Below are positions 13,401 to 24,995 of a DNA stretch of 64,000 bases, in pieces (the first letter of the stretch is position 1; each line of letters begins with the position of its first letter). Under the pieces are notes generated by a model. It did not search any database. It was given only the letters and a program-made list of their open reading frames with translations, and had not been told where the DNA came from. The stretch covers positions 39,260,627 through 39,324,626 of the forward strand of contig JAAONU010000013.1 in the NCBI GenBank assembly GCA_012932295.1, read 5' to 3'. The position numbers were made by a program, and so were the translations under genes. Origin of the DNA: Cyclina sinensis. Lineage: Eukaryota; Mollusca; Bivalvia; Venerida; Veneridae.

Positions 13401-15430
13401 TAATTAGTTTGAATACCAAATAGGAGTGAAAATACATATTGGTATATTTCATTTTATACTAAACGCACTATATAAACTATTTAAACATACTAATTTTCTG
13501 TACCCTATATCTGAACTGATATCAAATGGAACAGTCCTTGTTTACAAATGAGAAATTCGAACATTATTTTGTGTAACTGCTTTTTAAAAGGAAGTCTTAG
13601 TACATCGATGCAAATAATTCAAAATTTAACAGTTAGGCTAAAGTTTCGACATTCGTCTACCCTTCTAGTACACATTATGTGAATGTGAATGCAGTGCTAT
13701 TTGAATGATGTTTCAGTTTAATGTTTCATTCAATGCTTTAGATATTTTTAAAGTTATTATTTCAATGTTTTCTTTACAAAAACGGAAGACAACTTAGTTT
13801 TTGAATATTTATTTAATACAGTTTTAAGTTGAAAAGAAAACTTATTTAAGTACCAATACAAGAACACTCACTTATGTGTGTCAACAGGATTTTTCCCAAA
13901 TTCAAGAGATGTGAATCCGAGTATTTATGATAATTTCAAAGCATGAATTGCCAGAATGGCACCATCCTTATGGCTTTCTATCTTGTTTTATTTATATTAA
14001 CATTCAGAATTCGTAAATATGGCTCTAAACCTTTTCCTTCAGCTAGACATGGTATGAAAAACAATAATTTGAAACAGAACTACAAATTCAAAACTGATTT
14101 GTATCATCTGGAGCAGATTTTCTCGAAATGGAGGATATATGTTTATTTGCTGGATATTACAAGTATATTACTGAGAACTGATACAAATGAAAATGTTTAC
14201 AAGCGTGAAGCAACAGTAAAACTGTTACAATTGTATCACTGAGGTGTGATATGTTTGCCATATATCATAGAAGCAAACAAAATAATGTTCTTTTATTTCA
14301 AGTTTATTTGTAATTCATTGCTGGAACGATTTATTACTTGACGATGTAATATGTATGAATACATAAACAAATACTCTTCATTTCAAAACAATAAAAGTGA
14401 TTTATATTTATTTGTGATGTCACGAGGAACAAAAAACTTATAGATCTGTCAAAGTAAAGAAACGTTGCGACTGCGAAACTCAGAGTAGTTTCAACTTTTT
14501 ATCAATAGAAGTTGGAAATGGTACAAACCTTAAATACAAAAAACTGGCCACTTCTTCAAATGTAACAAAATCTCGCGGCAAATATTTAAGATCTCACAAA
14601 GTCTCGTTTACAGTTAATATCAAACACAGGTAAAATTTTAATGTATGATGCAAAAGTGCATTTTTCCTACAAATAAAACCAGAAATAAGAGAGTTTTGTG
14701 CAAGGAGGGAAAGTCCCTCCTTAGTAGGCAATGTCGGATATTTGTCAGAAGTAAGACTCTCAAACTTTCAAAACTTATTTTAAAATTTTAATCCTTTATC
14801 CAGAAATTGAAGTTCTATGTTGTGATAATTATTTCAACTTCATAGATTCATTGGTTATCTAGTATTTCTGATGAACACTGACTTGCTGTATCAAAACAAA
14901 AATGGAATCCAATTACCCAAACAGATGTATTTTAGCTTTGGAATTTAAGGTCTTTGTCAATGGTTTGATTCTAGAGTAAGTATCATTTGTGACTATATAG
15001 ACATCTCTAGAAAATTTCTCAGATAGTTGTCAGACAACAAGATTCCACCCAATATTGAATACTTTACTTTTCGTGTGATCGTCAGCAATAAAAACGCTTT
15101 TACCTAAACTGAAGAAGAAGAAAAACCAACCGGATCGGGTTAACGACATCAAGCATTTGTCTTCGGTTATGTAAAATAACATTATCGGGTACCATTCTGG
15201 TACAAGCAAGAAACTGCAATTTTACAGAAACTTATGTTTAGAGGGGTTAAAAAAGGCATTTGTCTGTCGAAATATATCAGATTGGTTATGCAACCGAGAT
15301 TAGAAAAAATGTTTTTTGCCCTCACGATTACCTGCTTACAATAAACGTGCTTTTCAATCAAGATGTACGATATTTCACTAGAATGCTAAAAACTTGTCAT
15401 TCAGTACCACCGCTTAGTAGTGTAGAAATG
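10481..15430. other. unassigned AT-rich DNA, about 5 kb
   Basis: No recognised gene. A short (TA)n tract lies near 11069-11081. The frame at 12283-12540 (+, 85 codons) has a hydrophobic stretch, and 13943-14242 (+, 99 codons) starts with a hydrophobic segment that could resemble a signal anchor, but neither matches a family I know and both are within chance length for this base composition. A perfect hairpin, AAGGAGGGA / TCCCTCCTT with a 3-nt loop, lies at about 14702-14722 with no known RNA-gene context. Confidence 0.4.
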
Positions 15431-15443
15431 AAAATAATTCTGT

Positions 15444-15593
15444 TCGAATCCCGTCAGTGGCGAGATTCTCTCACAATCTCCACATTCCTCCACGCTGCAC
15501 GAATACTGGTATGAAACCCAGGAAGCAGTCATCGAGTGTGATGAATCTAAGTTGTAAGAACTTGTATCGCAATCTAATGAGTCTAAACTTACT
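15444..15593 (+). mobile_element. tRNA-derived SINE, 5'-truncated copy
   Basis: Same family as the element at 3611-3826, on the opposite strand and cut off inside the B box (starts TCGAATCCCGTCAG). The body and tail match that copy closely, except for a shorter 3' end (the TGTAAAATAA part is missing). A perfect 11-bp direct repeat, AATAATTCTGT, flanks it at 15433-15443 and 15594-15604. This is the expected target-site duplication of LINE-driven insertion with 5' truncation. The open frame 15260-15514 runs into it and is not a gene. Confidence 0.85.
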
Positions 15594-16069
15594 AATAATT
15601 CTGTATTACTGACAATGAAATGTTAAAATTATCTTAAACACAATTGAAACCACAAGTTTGTTTATATTTCTCACCAGCTTTACAAATATATAGCTTCAGT
15701 CAAAATATCGAGGAGTGAAAGATTCTTTAGTAGTACTTTCAAAGCAGGATTACAGAATATTTGCTTTGTTTACATATAACTATGATGTGTTATCATTAAG
15801 GAAAACAATCTTTGAAAGAGATACTTTACCTTCTGTTTCACAGCTGACAGCTTCGTATGATAGGTATTTGTCGTCAGTACTCGTATATATTGAAACACTA
15901 CTTGAACAAATAATGAAGTACAGTTTTAATGTTTGACTCAATGTATATGAATTGCCTGATGTTAAAATTTTTGTTAGGAACACTGTGTTCAAACTCATTA
16001 AAAACTTGAACGCAATTCTTTGAAGTCCTTACTTTAAAAGTTAGCATTAGCTTCGATACAGATTTTACC

Positions 16070-16330
16070 TTCAGTGTAGTCTCCAAAGGCAATGATCTGA
16101 TTCAAATATATTTAATTACTATTTCATTTAGGGTCATTTGACATGCAAGGTACAGCTATTACATTATATCTGAAATGAAAATCACATTGTTATTATGATA
16201 TTTCATGTTATTGTGACATAAGACTGTCATACAGTTTCTTTGTAATAATAAATCGATATTTCTGTTCGATTCTTGAATTCAAGTGGTGTGAAATTGTTGC
16301 CAGATTGTCAGTGTTTCAGGTTTTAAAATA
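16070..16330. repeat. segmental array 1, marker block A, copy a
   Basis: Diverged similarity to 22880-23170 and 31130-31480. Shared landmarks in order: a GTCAT..ACATG / TGTCATGAAATG stretch, AGCTATTACATTA, a region ending in AATAATAAATCGATA, and ATTCAA...TGCCA. The alignment is by eye and gapped. No conserved frame is seen across the copies, so the similarity reflects duplication rather than an exon. Confidence 0.5.
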
Positions 16331-16507
16331 GCTACTTGGTATGCCAATATAACTTGGTATGCCAAGATATAGATAAAAAGTTTCACAAAATAAATTAAGC
16401 TGAGTTGCTAAAAAGCTATAAATGTCATCTACAGACTTGGCACCTTTTTAAAGACTTATGATGCTTGATATTTTACTGTGAAAATGTGTTATTTTATTAT
16501 TCATTTT

Positions 16508-16730
16508 AGGGCGACGGAAGAAAAAAAAGTGTTTATATATATAGAAATTCTAGTTTTATTTCTGAAGAACGCATTAAAACTCAGTGTCTGACTTATTTTT
16601 TGTCAAGGAAACACATTAGCATTAACAGTATTTCATGCTTCACCAGTATTTATGTTACCCCGTTAGTCATGAGGAAAAAAGTATCGTGACACGTTAGGTT
16701 ATATTAAGTTTTGACAAAAATTATTTATAT
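16508..16730 (+). mobile_element. degenerate fragment of the TTAA MITE, subfamily 2
   Basis: Similar to the left two thirds of the MITE at 59240-59663. Shared parts are an AG(G)GCGAC start, CTGACTTATTTTTTGTCA, TACCCCGTTAGTCA and ATTAAGTTTTGACA in the same order. The tRNA-like part and the right end are missing. There is no clear target duplication, so this is an old fragment. Confidence 0.55.
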
Positions 16731-16816
16731 GTTCATATGGATAATTGAAAAGGTAAGGCAACATAAATTCTTAATAAACACCATAGTAACTGTAAATATA
16801 TTTTTCCATCTCTAGA

Positions 16817-18913
16817 ATGTTCCTGCTCCTTTTTGCGATAGATCTAACATTCATCTATTGTGAGTTGGATGTTATGTTTTCAGAACTAAATGTACCTTTT
16901 TGTGTTGAAGAAATAATTAAGGCCTGTAAAAAGTTTAACTCATGCAAATCTACTGGGTCTGACTATTTGATTAATGAATTTTTAAAGTATGGATCATGTT
17001 GTGAAAACTTTGTAAACATTATTTGTGTATTATCTAATAAGTTGTTTGATTTAAGATATTTTCCAGAAGACTGGTCTGAAGGGTTCATAGTACCGTTATA
17101 TAAAAAAGGAGATGTTGATGAAGTAAATAATTATAGAGGTATCACATTGTTATCCACATTTGGTAAATTGTTTACAAAAGTATTAAATGACAGGTTAAAT
17201 GAATAAACTGAAAAATATCATGTATATATAGAGGCACAGGTTGGCTTTAGAAGGCGCATGGGTACTATTGATAATATTTTTGTATTCCATGGTTTAATTA
17301 CACACTAACTTAATAACAATAAGAGGTTATACACAGCTTATGTAGATTTTACTAAAGCATTTGATTACTTAGTGAGAGATATAATTTGGTATAAATTGAT
17401 AAAAGTTGGTGTTAGAGGTAAAATGTTAGACATAATTAAATCTATGTATGAAAATGTTAGGTCTAGAGTAAAATACAATAATACACCTATTGATGATTTC
17501 ATTTGTTTATTAGGAGTAAGGCAGGGCGAATCACTCTCACCTTTTCTATTCAGTATGTGTTTAAATGACAGAGAAGAACACTTCATTCTGAATGGTTTTG
17601 AAGGTATAGAGTTGGATATGTTAAATTGTTTTTATTACTATATGCTGATGTTCTATTCAGTATGTGTTTAAATGACAGAGAAGAACACTTCATTCTGAAT
17701 GGTTTTGACGGTATAGAGTTGGATATGTTTAAATTGTTTTTATTACTATATGCTGATGTTACTATTATTATGCCAGAAACAGAAAAAGGGTTAAAACATG
17801 GCTCACTGTTACTTGAAAATTATTGTGATAAATGGAAACTTACTGTAAACACTACCAAAACTAAAGTGATGATTTTCAGGAAAGGTGAAAGATTATGTAA
17901 AATTACAAGATTTGTTTACAAAGATAATGTTCTTGACGCTGTGTCTAACTTTACATACCTGGGTATTTTTTTTACTACAGGAGGATCTTTTAATGCAACG
18001 TTTGAAACGTTCGCTGGCCAAGCAGCGAAAGCAATTTATAAACTTAAGTCATACTTAATAAAATATCCTGGTATAACAATTCAACATAAACTAGACTTGT
18101 TTGATAAACTTATTTAACCCATCCTTAATTATGGTTCCGAAGTCTGGGGTTTAAATGATAGCAAGAGATTAGAAGGAATACATGTACAATTTTTGCAAAA
18201 CTGTGTTGGGGGTGAGACGTCAAACACTAAACAAATTTATTTATGGTGAGTTAGGTAGAACTAGCCTAAAATCAAGAAGAGCAATACATGTTATTAGATA
18301 TTGGTTAAGAAATATACAGTTAGATGATACTAAGTATGCAAAGAAATTGTATTCTTTAATGTATAGAAATGTAGATAATAACAACCATATTTCGTGGGCA
18401 ATGAATGTTAGAAAATTACTACAGTCTCTAGCTTTATATGAAGCCTGGTTAAACCAAGATGTTGGAAATGTAAGTGCTTGGTCTGGTCGAACAAAGAACT
18501 ACTGATATTTTTATGCAGAATTGGAATGCTGAGATAAATAATTCTACTCGTGCTAGTTGTTTTACTTAGTTTTTTATGTATATTAATAAAGAGAAGTTCC
18601 TTGTTTCATTTTCACGCTTCAGAGTTTCAGCTCACAAGTTAGAAATCGGGACCGGTAGATGGCATAAACCTATTGCTGTACCTATTAATAAAGAAAATGT
18701 AAATCTTGTTTAGAAGATGAATTCCATTTAATGTTAGAATGTCCACTGTATATTGATTTGAGAAGAAGGTTTATAAAACGGTTTTATTGGAGAAGACCAA
18801 ATATACCTAAATTCATTGAACTAATGAGTTCAGAAAATGCATTTGAATTAAGAAATTTGTCTATGTATATCCATAAATCTATTGAAATTAGAAATGCTTT
18901 GTACTTTGAATAA
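16817..18913 (+). pseudogene. LINE reverse transcriptase, broken
   Basis: The first open part (16817-17206) carries an N-terminal RT block with KSTGSDYLINEF and IVPLYKKGD...NNYRGITLLS (fingers motifs). A stop follows, and the frame then resumes with EAQVGFRR. The TAYVDFTKAFD motif, normally holding the first catalytic aspartate, lies at about 17335-17367 and is intact. The GVRQGESLSPFLFS block is at 17513-17556. A 107-bp tandem duplication follows (17544-17758). The expected YADD box reads YADV at 17749-17760, so a catalytic aspartate is lost. Frame 17626-18117 carries the thumb region; a stop precedes PILNYGSEVWG, and 18182-18505 and 18731-18913 hold C-terminal blocks. Several stops and frameshifts mean it is inactive. 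Confidence 0.88.
17544..17758 (+). repeat. 107-bp tandem duplication inside the LINE RT
   Basis: The segment 17544-17650 is repeated at 17651-17758. The copies differ by one substitution (GAAGGT versus GACGGT) and one base in a T run (ATGTTAAATTG versus ATGTTTAAATTG). The first copy is frameshifted at that run, while the second keeps the RT frame. It duplicates the stretch from the end of the SPFLFS block to the YAD box. Confidence 0.9.
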
Positions 18914-19239
18914 TATGGCAAAAGAAATGAGTATCGCTGTCCCTCACAATTTTCAAGTAAAGAAGTAAATGTATATAATTGTCTTGTTTGTGTATCTGAA
19001 ATTGAGCAGTCCAGTTATAATTATTTACTTACATAGTGCATTATTATAAACTTAATGCTGTGTTGTTATTAATAATTAGATATTTAGTTATAATGCACAT
19101 GTATGTATTTGTTTTGTAAAATGTGTACTCAGGGACATTTTTGCGTATTGTATATATTAATAAACTTTGTAAAACACTGTAAAAAAAACTCTAAAACATT
19201 TTCTGAATATGTATAATTTTTAAACCTTTTTTAATCGAA

Positions 19240-19750
19240 AGACATTTTTTTTACCATCGAGGAGAATGAAATCAGCACGTATACGGTGCATGTGTATTAG
19301 TACGTTCAACATAGCATAACTAATGTCATCCATTTTTATTTGTTAATTATTTACATGCAGACGTCATAACTCCTTAAAATGTTTCTTATCAGTGTTTCTG
19401 AGTGTTATATCTGTTTAACGTTATCTCCATGTTCGGGTATGACTAATTGATTTCATTTGTTCTCAAACTATAGATCATCATTGGATATCAAAAAGACAAA
19501 AGACTCTTGAGTGCTCAAAGGCTTCATCTTTGACATTTTGCAATTTAATCCTTGCGTAATTACGCCACAGACACAATCAAACTGAATAACATTTCCTGTT
19601 GTTGTCGGGAAACGTTACATCTGATAATGATAACAATATTCTCTGCAGAGCGACACAATAATGCCCTCGTCAATAGATATCATGCGTAATATTTATTTCC
19701 TTTACTATTTTCTTCCTTTTTCGATCACGTCTTTCTAAACTATATGCCTA
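19240..19750. repeat. segmental array 1, marker block B, copy a
   Basis: Aligns with 24500-24995 and, more weakly, 35840-36070. Shared landmarks: GAGAATGAAATCAG, CATAACTCCT.A, CGTTATCTYCATG, TGATTTCATT.GTTC, CATTGGATA, a CTTCATCTTTGA...TTTGCAATTTAATC stretch, ATTACGCCACAGACACA, and AATGATGCCC/AATAATGCCC. No frame is kept across the copies. Confidence 0.65.
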
Positions 19751-20040
19751 TATAGCAATTAAGGTTAAATCAGACGCAATTCACTATTCAAACGATTTTG
19801 AGAGAGGAGGTTGGATTTGTCTTAAACATATCTAAAAAGCCACATGATTTTATGCACCTATCAACATTAGGACAAAAGTATTCCTTAGAAGGATCATTTT
19901 AATTATCTACTTTTAAAATAATGATTTTTCTTAAACCGTTATTTCTAGAATTTGGCCTGTTTTTTATATGTCGCTTGTGGACATAATTACATGTTCGACA
20001 TACTAGCAAAGGAAGGATTGCTGTTTTGTTTTGGTACTTG

Positions 20041-20079
20041 CTAGTCTGTCTGTCTGTCTCTCTGTCTCTCTCTCTGTCG
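20041..20079 (+). repeat. short TCTG/TCTC microsatellite
   Basis: About 39 bp of GTCTGTCTGTCTGTCTC-type simple repeat. It explains the low-complexity start of the open frames 20026-20292 (+) and 19899-20096 (-). Confidence 0.9.
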
Positions 20080-20689
20080 TCAGCGTCAATTATCATTTCT
20101 TTGAGGTTGAATGAACTTATATACTTATATAGCTTATCTCTTTATTTGGTCGAAGCGCTGCTGATTAAAATGTTTCGAAAAGGACAAACGGAAATGATTT
20201 TTTCTCAATACTTGTTTTATTTCTCTCTTTTTTTTCATTTAAATGTTCCATCGAGTGCTATTAATAATTTGGAACTTATTTCTTTACTGTGAAACAGAAG
20301 TTGTCTGACAGAACTTTCCTATCTTTGATTCGAAACTACAGCTACTGACAACGAAAATAGCCTTTATTTTATACTGTTGAACAGATGTCAGTGAAAGATA
20401 AAAGAACTATCTAGCAAGGGAAAAATTGTTATGACTACTCGAATTTATATGATTTGGACTTCTGTTTTGCACTTGCGATTTTAGTTCATATGTTTCAGAA
20501 GCCAGTTGCAAGCTGTTGTTGTCTCATTCATCAAGTGCCCTGACCCAAAACAGCCTCTCGTCTTTAACTACTTAACCAAAGTAAAAATGGCAGGGATATT
20601 TCTGGCATGACGCTTATCAAAGTTGTTAAAAAAGATCCATTTAATGCAAAACTTTGGTTGCTATTGCTACTGAAATGAAAAACTCTAAA

Positions 20690-21340
20690 AAATTATCTTG
20701 TCTAAAATCACAAAGCTCAGAGCTCAGAAATTAGGTGTTCGCATTTTTTATGGATCTTTATCAAAGATGTTTGAAATTATGTCCCTGAGATCACTTCTGG
20801 CCACGACCTAGGGGTTACTGCTTCTTACAAAGACACATAGAAGATAAACATAAAAAAAATATTTCTCTCAAATTCTGGAGTCTTAATATTTGTTGCGTAA
20901 ATAAGTTTTAAAAGATCACTACCAAAATTGAGTAAATTATGTTCTGAGGGAGGGAGTGTCAGTATTTGCTCCCCTCCAATAGTAACTGTTCTTTTGGAAA
21001 CATTTTTAAAATCACCACTGAAAATTAAAGGCATAAGTCTAGATATTTGGTGTGTTGCATTGTGTAGTAGACTTCAATCAAGAGTGTTCAAATTATGACC
21101 CTAGGGTTGCTATTGGCCCCGCCCCAGGGGTCACTTTTATAGACTTATAAAAGAAAATTGTCAGAATCCTAGACGTCGCAGAGTTTAGATATATAAAATC
21201 TTGCAAGTGTTGTTGTCCTCCACAGAAGTTGTTCATATCATGGCCTTAGGATCAAAATCTGTCAATACCTAGGGGTCACTAGTTTAATTTCTAATGATAT
21301 TTTTTTAGTTTCTTTAAAACAGTAAGACCCAGAGCTGGGG
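20690..21340 (+). repeat. degenerate tandem array, about 155-bp monomers
   Basis: About four units marked by a conserved core, TTCAAATTATGACCCTAGGG ... GGCC(C/A)CG.CC.AGGGGTCACT, at about 20765, 20930 (weak), 21088 and 21231. The units are only moderately alike. This core, alternating 'atcttt/aaaatc' arms with CCCC-rich blocks, is a style I associate with bivalve interspersed tandem repeats (recollection, not a search). It is non-coding; the frame 20825-21034 (-) lies inside it. Confidence 0.65.
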
Positions 21341-22880
21341 TTTTCCTCGTCTTTCGCCAAGGCTTTCTGTGCTACATCATTGGATTTTTTAACAACCTGC
21401 GTATTTTTTCTTGCACATTGCAACTTTCACTTTTAGCGACCATACTGATCCACTTTATGTTTATGGCTTTATATCCATATAATATTGAAAATTGACTGTG
21501 GCTGACTTTGTGACTGACACAAACCTCCCTTATTAATTGCTGAAGTTACAGAAAAGAAATTTGAAATTGAGGCCGTCCAAGTGGTCACCAGTTACTAATC
21601 CAAATGATAATCACACTGTATACAATCTGGTAGGGTGATAGAGGTCAGAACTCAGGTAACGAACTTGTTATTAAGTGAACAGAAGTTTGTAAGTTTAAGC
21701 ATGCTGTACTTTAGTTGTATGTCTTTCATTGGCTTTGCTGCAAATAACAATTAGGTGGGCGATGCAGAGCCATCATGGTCCTCTTGTTCAAATAAAATAT
21801 TCACTTCAGTACTAGCGTCTTTTAAGATAACAAAAAAATTTAAGCAACAAAATCCTTTGGGAATCAAAAGAAATTTTTATAGTGAAAATGTTTTACACTT
21901 GTTTCGACTAAACTTTGTAGCAAAAATTCGTCAATACACCCAATACATCAAAGAATCAGAGCGAAAATGTTTCATTTGTTTTACTTCAAATCTTTTCGCT
22001 TTCAATAAGACAATTTAAAGAGTGCGATTTCAGAGTATACAATTATCACTCTGACAGAAATATGTTTAAGGCATGCTATGTATAGAAGTGATATCAAGCA
22101 ACCATTTTTAACAGAAAATAACACTTGTAAATATATTTGTTCTCAGCAACTTATGCGGCAGATTACTTAAAGCAGCAATTGAAAATATAAAAGCGATCTG
22201 GTGGAAATATTTTGTTTTGCATATGCGTGCGTTGAAGTATATGTAGCGTGAGAAACACTAATTATAAAGTATTTTCCCGATCGTTTTGATGCATTATTAC
22301 CACCAGCAGCAATACAATCTTGCATGAAACATCAAGCAAACTATTTCTACCGATACAAGATAAACTTGACTGTGTAGATTGAAGTCCTCGACATAAATAT
22401 CAGCAATCACAATTATTTTCTCTGGTTTTCAATTAATCTAGATCGATGTGATATTTTTCCTGACTTTCAAGGGACATTTGTACTTATAAGATACTGTATG
22501 CTATGTATGCTATAGTTCATTTAGATTTATAACGTGATATAAATGAAGATTAACAAGCTTATCTAGATTTTAATCAAACATTAGCAAAAGACCCGAGAAC
22601 TAAATTAATAATACCCCAAGACATAGATTAAAACATTGATAGTTATTATAGTTAGAGGTGTTATATTTAGACATATCGAATCCGGAATTCAGCAGACAAT
22701 TTAAGCACGATAGAAACTTTTGGGATTGGAATATAGGATTTGAAGGTCGATGAAAATAAAAATTGCACAATACTGTTTACTTTACTATTCAAATTGAATA
22801 TTATTCTATTTTCAGAATGGTGTTGAAACTCATAACAAAACAACCGTAGTACCTTACTTTATAAGCATTTATATATCTTT
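21341..22880. other. unassigned AT-rich DNA
   Basis: No feature recognised. The frame 21755-22018 (+, 87 codons) has no known domain. Confidence 0.45.
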
Positions 22881-23170
22881 GCGCTGGCTAGTTTCTTAAT
22901 ACATTGTTTAGGGCTTTATGTTTTATGTAACGTCATGAACAATTACATTACACCTTATATGAAGATGCATAATACGGCTTCTCCTGATATAGGATGTTAA
23001 ACAAGACTTCTGTGCTTCAGGCTACAATCTTTCAACCTGTGATGAACTAATATTTACATTCTACATCACAAATGACGTAAAATTAGGTCTAACTAACGGT
23101 AAATATTTGTAAACAGATGGTATGACAGGAAAGTGTGGCATTAGGTGGTGGTAGGAGTAGGGCAGGTTAA
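22880..23170. repeat. segmental array 1, marker block A, copy b
   Basis: Aligned by eye with 31130-31480: TATG..ATGTAACGTCATGAA, ACATTACA, TTCAACCTGTGATG (AACCTGTGATGGGG in copy c), ACATAATAACATTTAC-like, ACTAACGGTAAAT, a ATGGTAT.ACAG stretch and AGGTGGTGGTAGGAGTAG. Copy a (16070-16330) is more distant. Confidence 0.55.
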
Positions 23171-23364
23171 GATAATTTAGATAAGGCAGCCCCCATATTA
23201 CTTTACAAAGCCAGTTACTAAGCTTATGCTGTAGAACTTGTACTCAAAATGTCAGTATATACTTTCACAATTAAATTGGTTTTGTTCCACGGTTGCGGTG
23301 TTTTACTTAAACTTCTTCTCGTTTAGATCTTAAAATTAAATAGCATTTTTTATATTGTAAAAGA

Positions 23365-24063
23365 AGGTATCCGGACAAAACCCCCATGGACATAACACCC
23401 TGCTCATTTTTGTATAGGTGGACGAAACCTCGCTCATGCATTTTACAAGGTGGACAAAATCCCCCTCTTCCATTTTACAAGATGGACAAACACCCATTCC
23501 TTAGTCCAAATATTGTCAGAAAAACATAAGAATTTTTCAATACTTTATTGAAATTTATTTTATAAATAAGATAAATATTTATCACACAAAGAAAAGTTTT
23601 TACAGTTTTCTGCAGTTATAGCAATCAGTACAAGTGATTTCCCATATTTTCCACACAAAAAAGACAAAAAACAAACTGGTCAATTAAAGTATTCCTAATT
23701 GTTTTTCACCTCTGGAATTAAAAAAAAAACATCTGTGTAATTAAAAAAAACGGTTACAAACCTAATTATATAAATGTTAGTCAAACCTAATACAAAGTGG
23801 CACTATAATTAGAGCTAAAAATGAAAATAAAATATATTCATTTTTTTTTTAAATAAATAACCGCAAGAATTGGTCTGAAAAAGGCGAATATTTCAACTTT
23901 TGAAAATGCATGTGGGGGTTTTGTTCACCTTGTTAAAAGCAAGAAGTGGGGTTTGTTCACCTTGTAAAATGCATGAGGGGTTTTTTGTCCTCTTACACGA
24001 AATTGAACGGCCGGGTGGCGGCTGGGGGGATATGTCCGAGGGGGCTTTTGTCCTCCACTTGTA
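23365..24063. mobile_element. foldback-like element with GGACAAAACCCCC sub-repeats
   Basis: Two arms in opposite orientation, about 23365-23496 and 23890-24063, around an AT-rich spacer of about 400 bp. Each arm has tandem sub-repeats of about 36-45 bp with the core CATTTTACAAGGTGGACAAA followed by CCCCC; in the right arm they appear as the reverse complement (GGGGGTTTTGTTCACCTTG). The outer parts also pair: CCGGACAAAACCCCCATGGACATA on the left against the complement of TATGTCCGAGGGGGCTTTTGTCC on the right. There is no open frame and no clear target duplication. It has the architecture of a foldback or hairpin MITE; family unknown. Confidence 0.7.
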
Positions 24064-24479
24064 ACAGAATGGCTTTCATTTTAGTGTATTCTTTTTTGAT
24101 ATTCTGCTTCTGAAAATATACACATTGTCCACTAAATTAAAAGAAATTTAATAAAAAAATGTTTTGACTACTTACATGCAGTACGTTGTTTGCAGTCAGA
24201 AAGGAAACTGACTTGTAAACTAAGTCCGGCAGATTCCATTACTTCGTGCAATCAAGTTTACTAAAATTTCAGTTTTCCTTAACATTTCAAAGCATGATAT
24301 TCTATTGCTCTATTGAAGTTGAAGTTTTATTAAATGTTGATACAAATGACTTGTTTGTTTCAATTAAACTCAGAACTAACAAACGAATAGAACAATTCAC
24401 CATTATGTCATAAGGATTAAAATTATTTAAAACAGTTTTTCGTAGTATATGTCAATGCATGAACTGCAATGGTTTCTTT

Positions 24480-24995
24480 TTCTGTCAATGATTTAGACAT
24501 TAAACTCAGTTTGTGTTATACAAGCGTTGTACATGTATATACGTATGAGAATGAAATCAGTATTTTAAAATGTTCAAAGGAGCGATAACAATTTTATCTA
24601 TGGCCACTTGCCATTTGATCCCTTATCAGTTACACAGCAGACATCATAACTCCTAATGATTTGTCTGATCAATGTCTCTAAATGCAATATCTGAATGTAG
24701 AGAAACGTTATCTTCATGCCCCGTTGTATCTAACTGATTTCATTCGTTCCAGTATTGTTAGGCAATCATTGGATACCGTCAGTTAAATAAGATTATTTGG
24801 AGCACTAAGACTTCATCTTTGAGTGTTTTTGCAATTTAATCTCTGAATTATTACTCCGTGTCAGCAAACATTACTGATTATACTCTTACAATATTTTATA
24901 GAATGTTCAATGATGCCCCTGTCCAATAGGAGTTAATATTTACAGTATCCTTTATAAATATCCTTTTTCAATACTTAATGATTGAATGTACATTA
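24480..24995. repeat. segmental array 1, marker block B, copy b
   Basis: The best-matching partner of 19240-19750, with the same landmark order. The CACAGACACAAT part of copies a and c is eroded here to CGTGTCAGCAAAC. Confidence 0.65.

Larger units (their letters stand above)
16800..19190 (+). mobile_element. non-LTR retrotransposon (LINE), 5'-truncated, with 3' end
   Basis: Contains a reverse transcriptase relic (16817-18117), C-terminal segments (18120-18913) and a 3' UTR ending near 19190 with polyadenylation-like AATAAA at about 19163 and a short A run. The order RT core, then an LNYGSEVWG block, a VLGVRR...YGELGR block, and a C-terminal block with LECPLYIDLRRRFIKR is that of abundant invertebrate LINEs of the CR1/Jockey broad group. 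The exact clade is not certain. The endonuclease and most of the 5' part are absent. The element sits between marker blocks A and B of segmental array 1, which in the 22.9-25 kb copy are only about 1.3 kb apart, consistent with insertion here. Confidence 0.85.

Noticed and set aside
13943..14242. Plus-strand 99-codon frame with a hydrophobic N-terminus, possible small secreted or membrane protein
   Set aside because: No domain, cysteine pattern or paralogue in the window. The length is within chance for AT-rich DNA in 64 kb, and no convincing upstream promoter or splice context was seen.
14702..14722. Perfect AAGGAGGGA/TCCCTCCTT hairpin as a histone-type 3' stem-loop or terminator
   Set aside because: It does not fit the histone stem-loop consensus, no histone gene is nearby, and intrinsic terminators are not relevant in this context.
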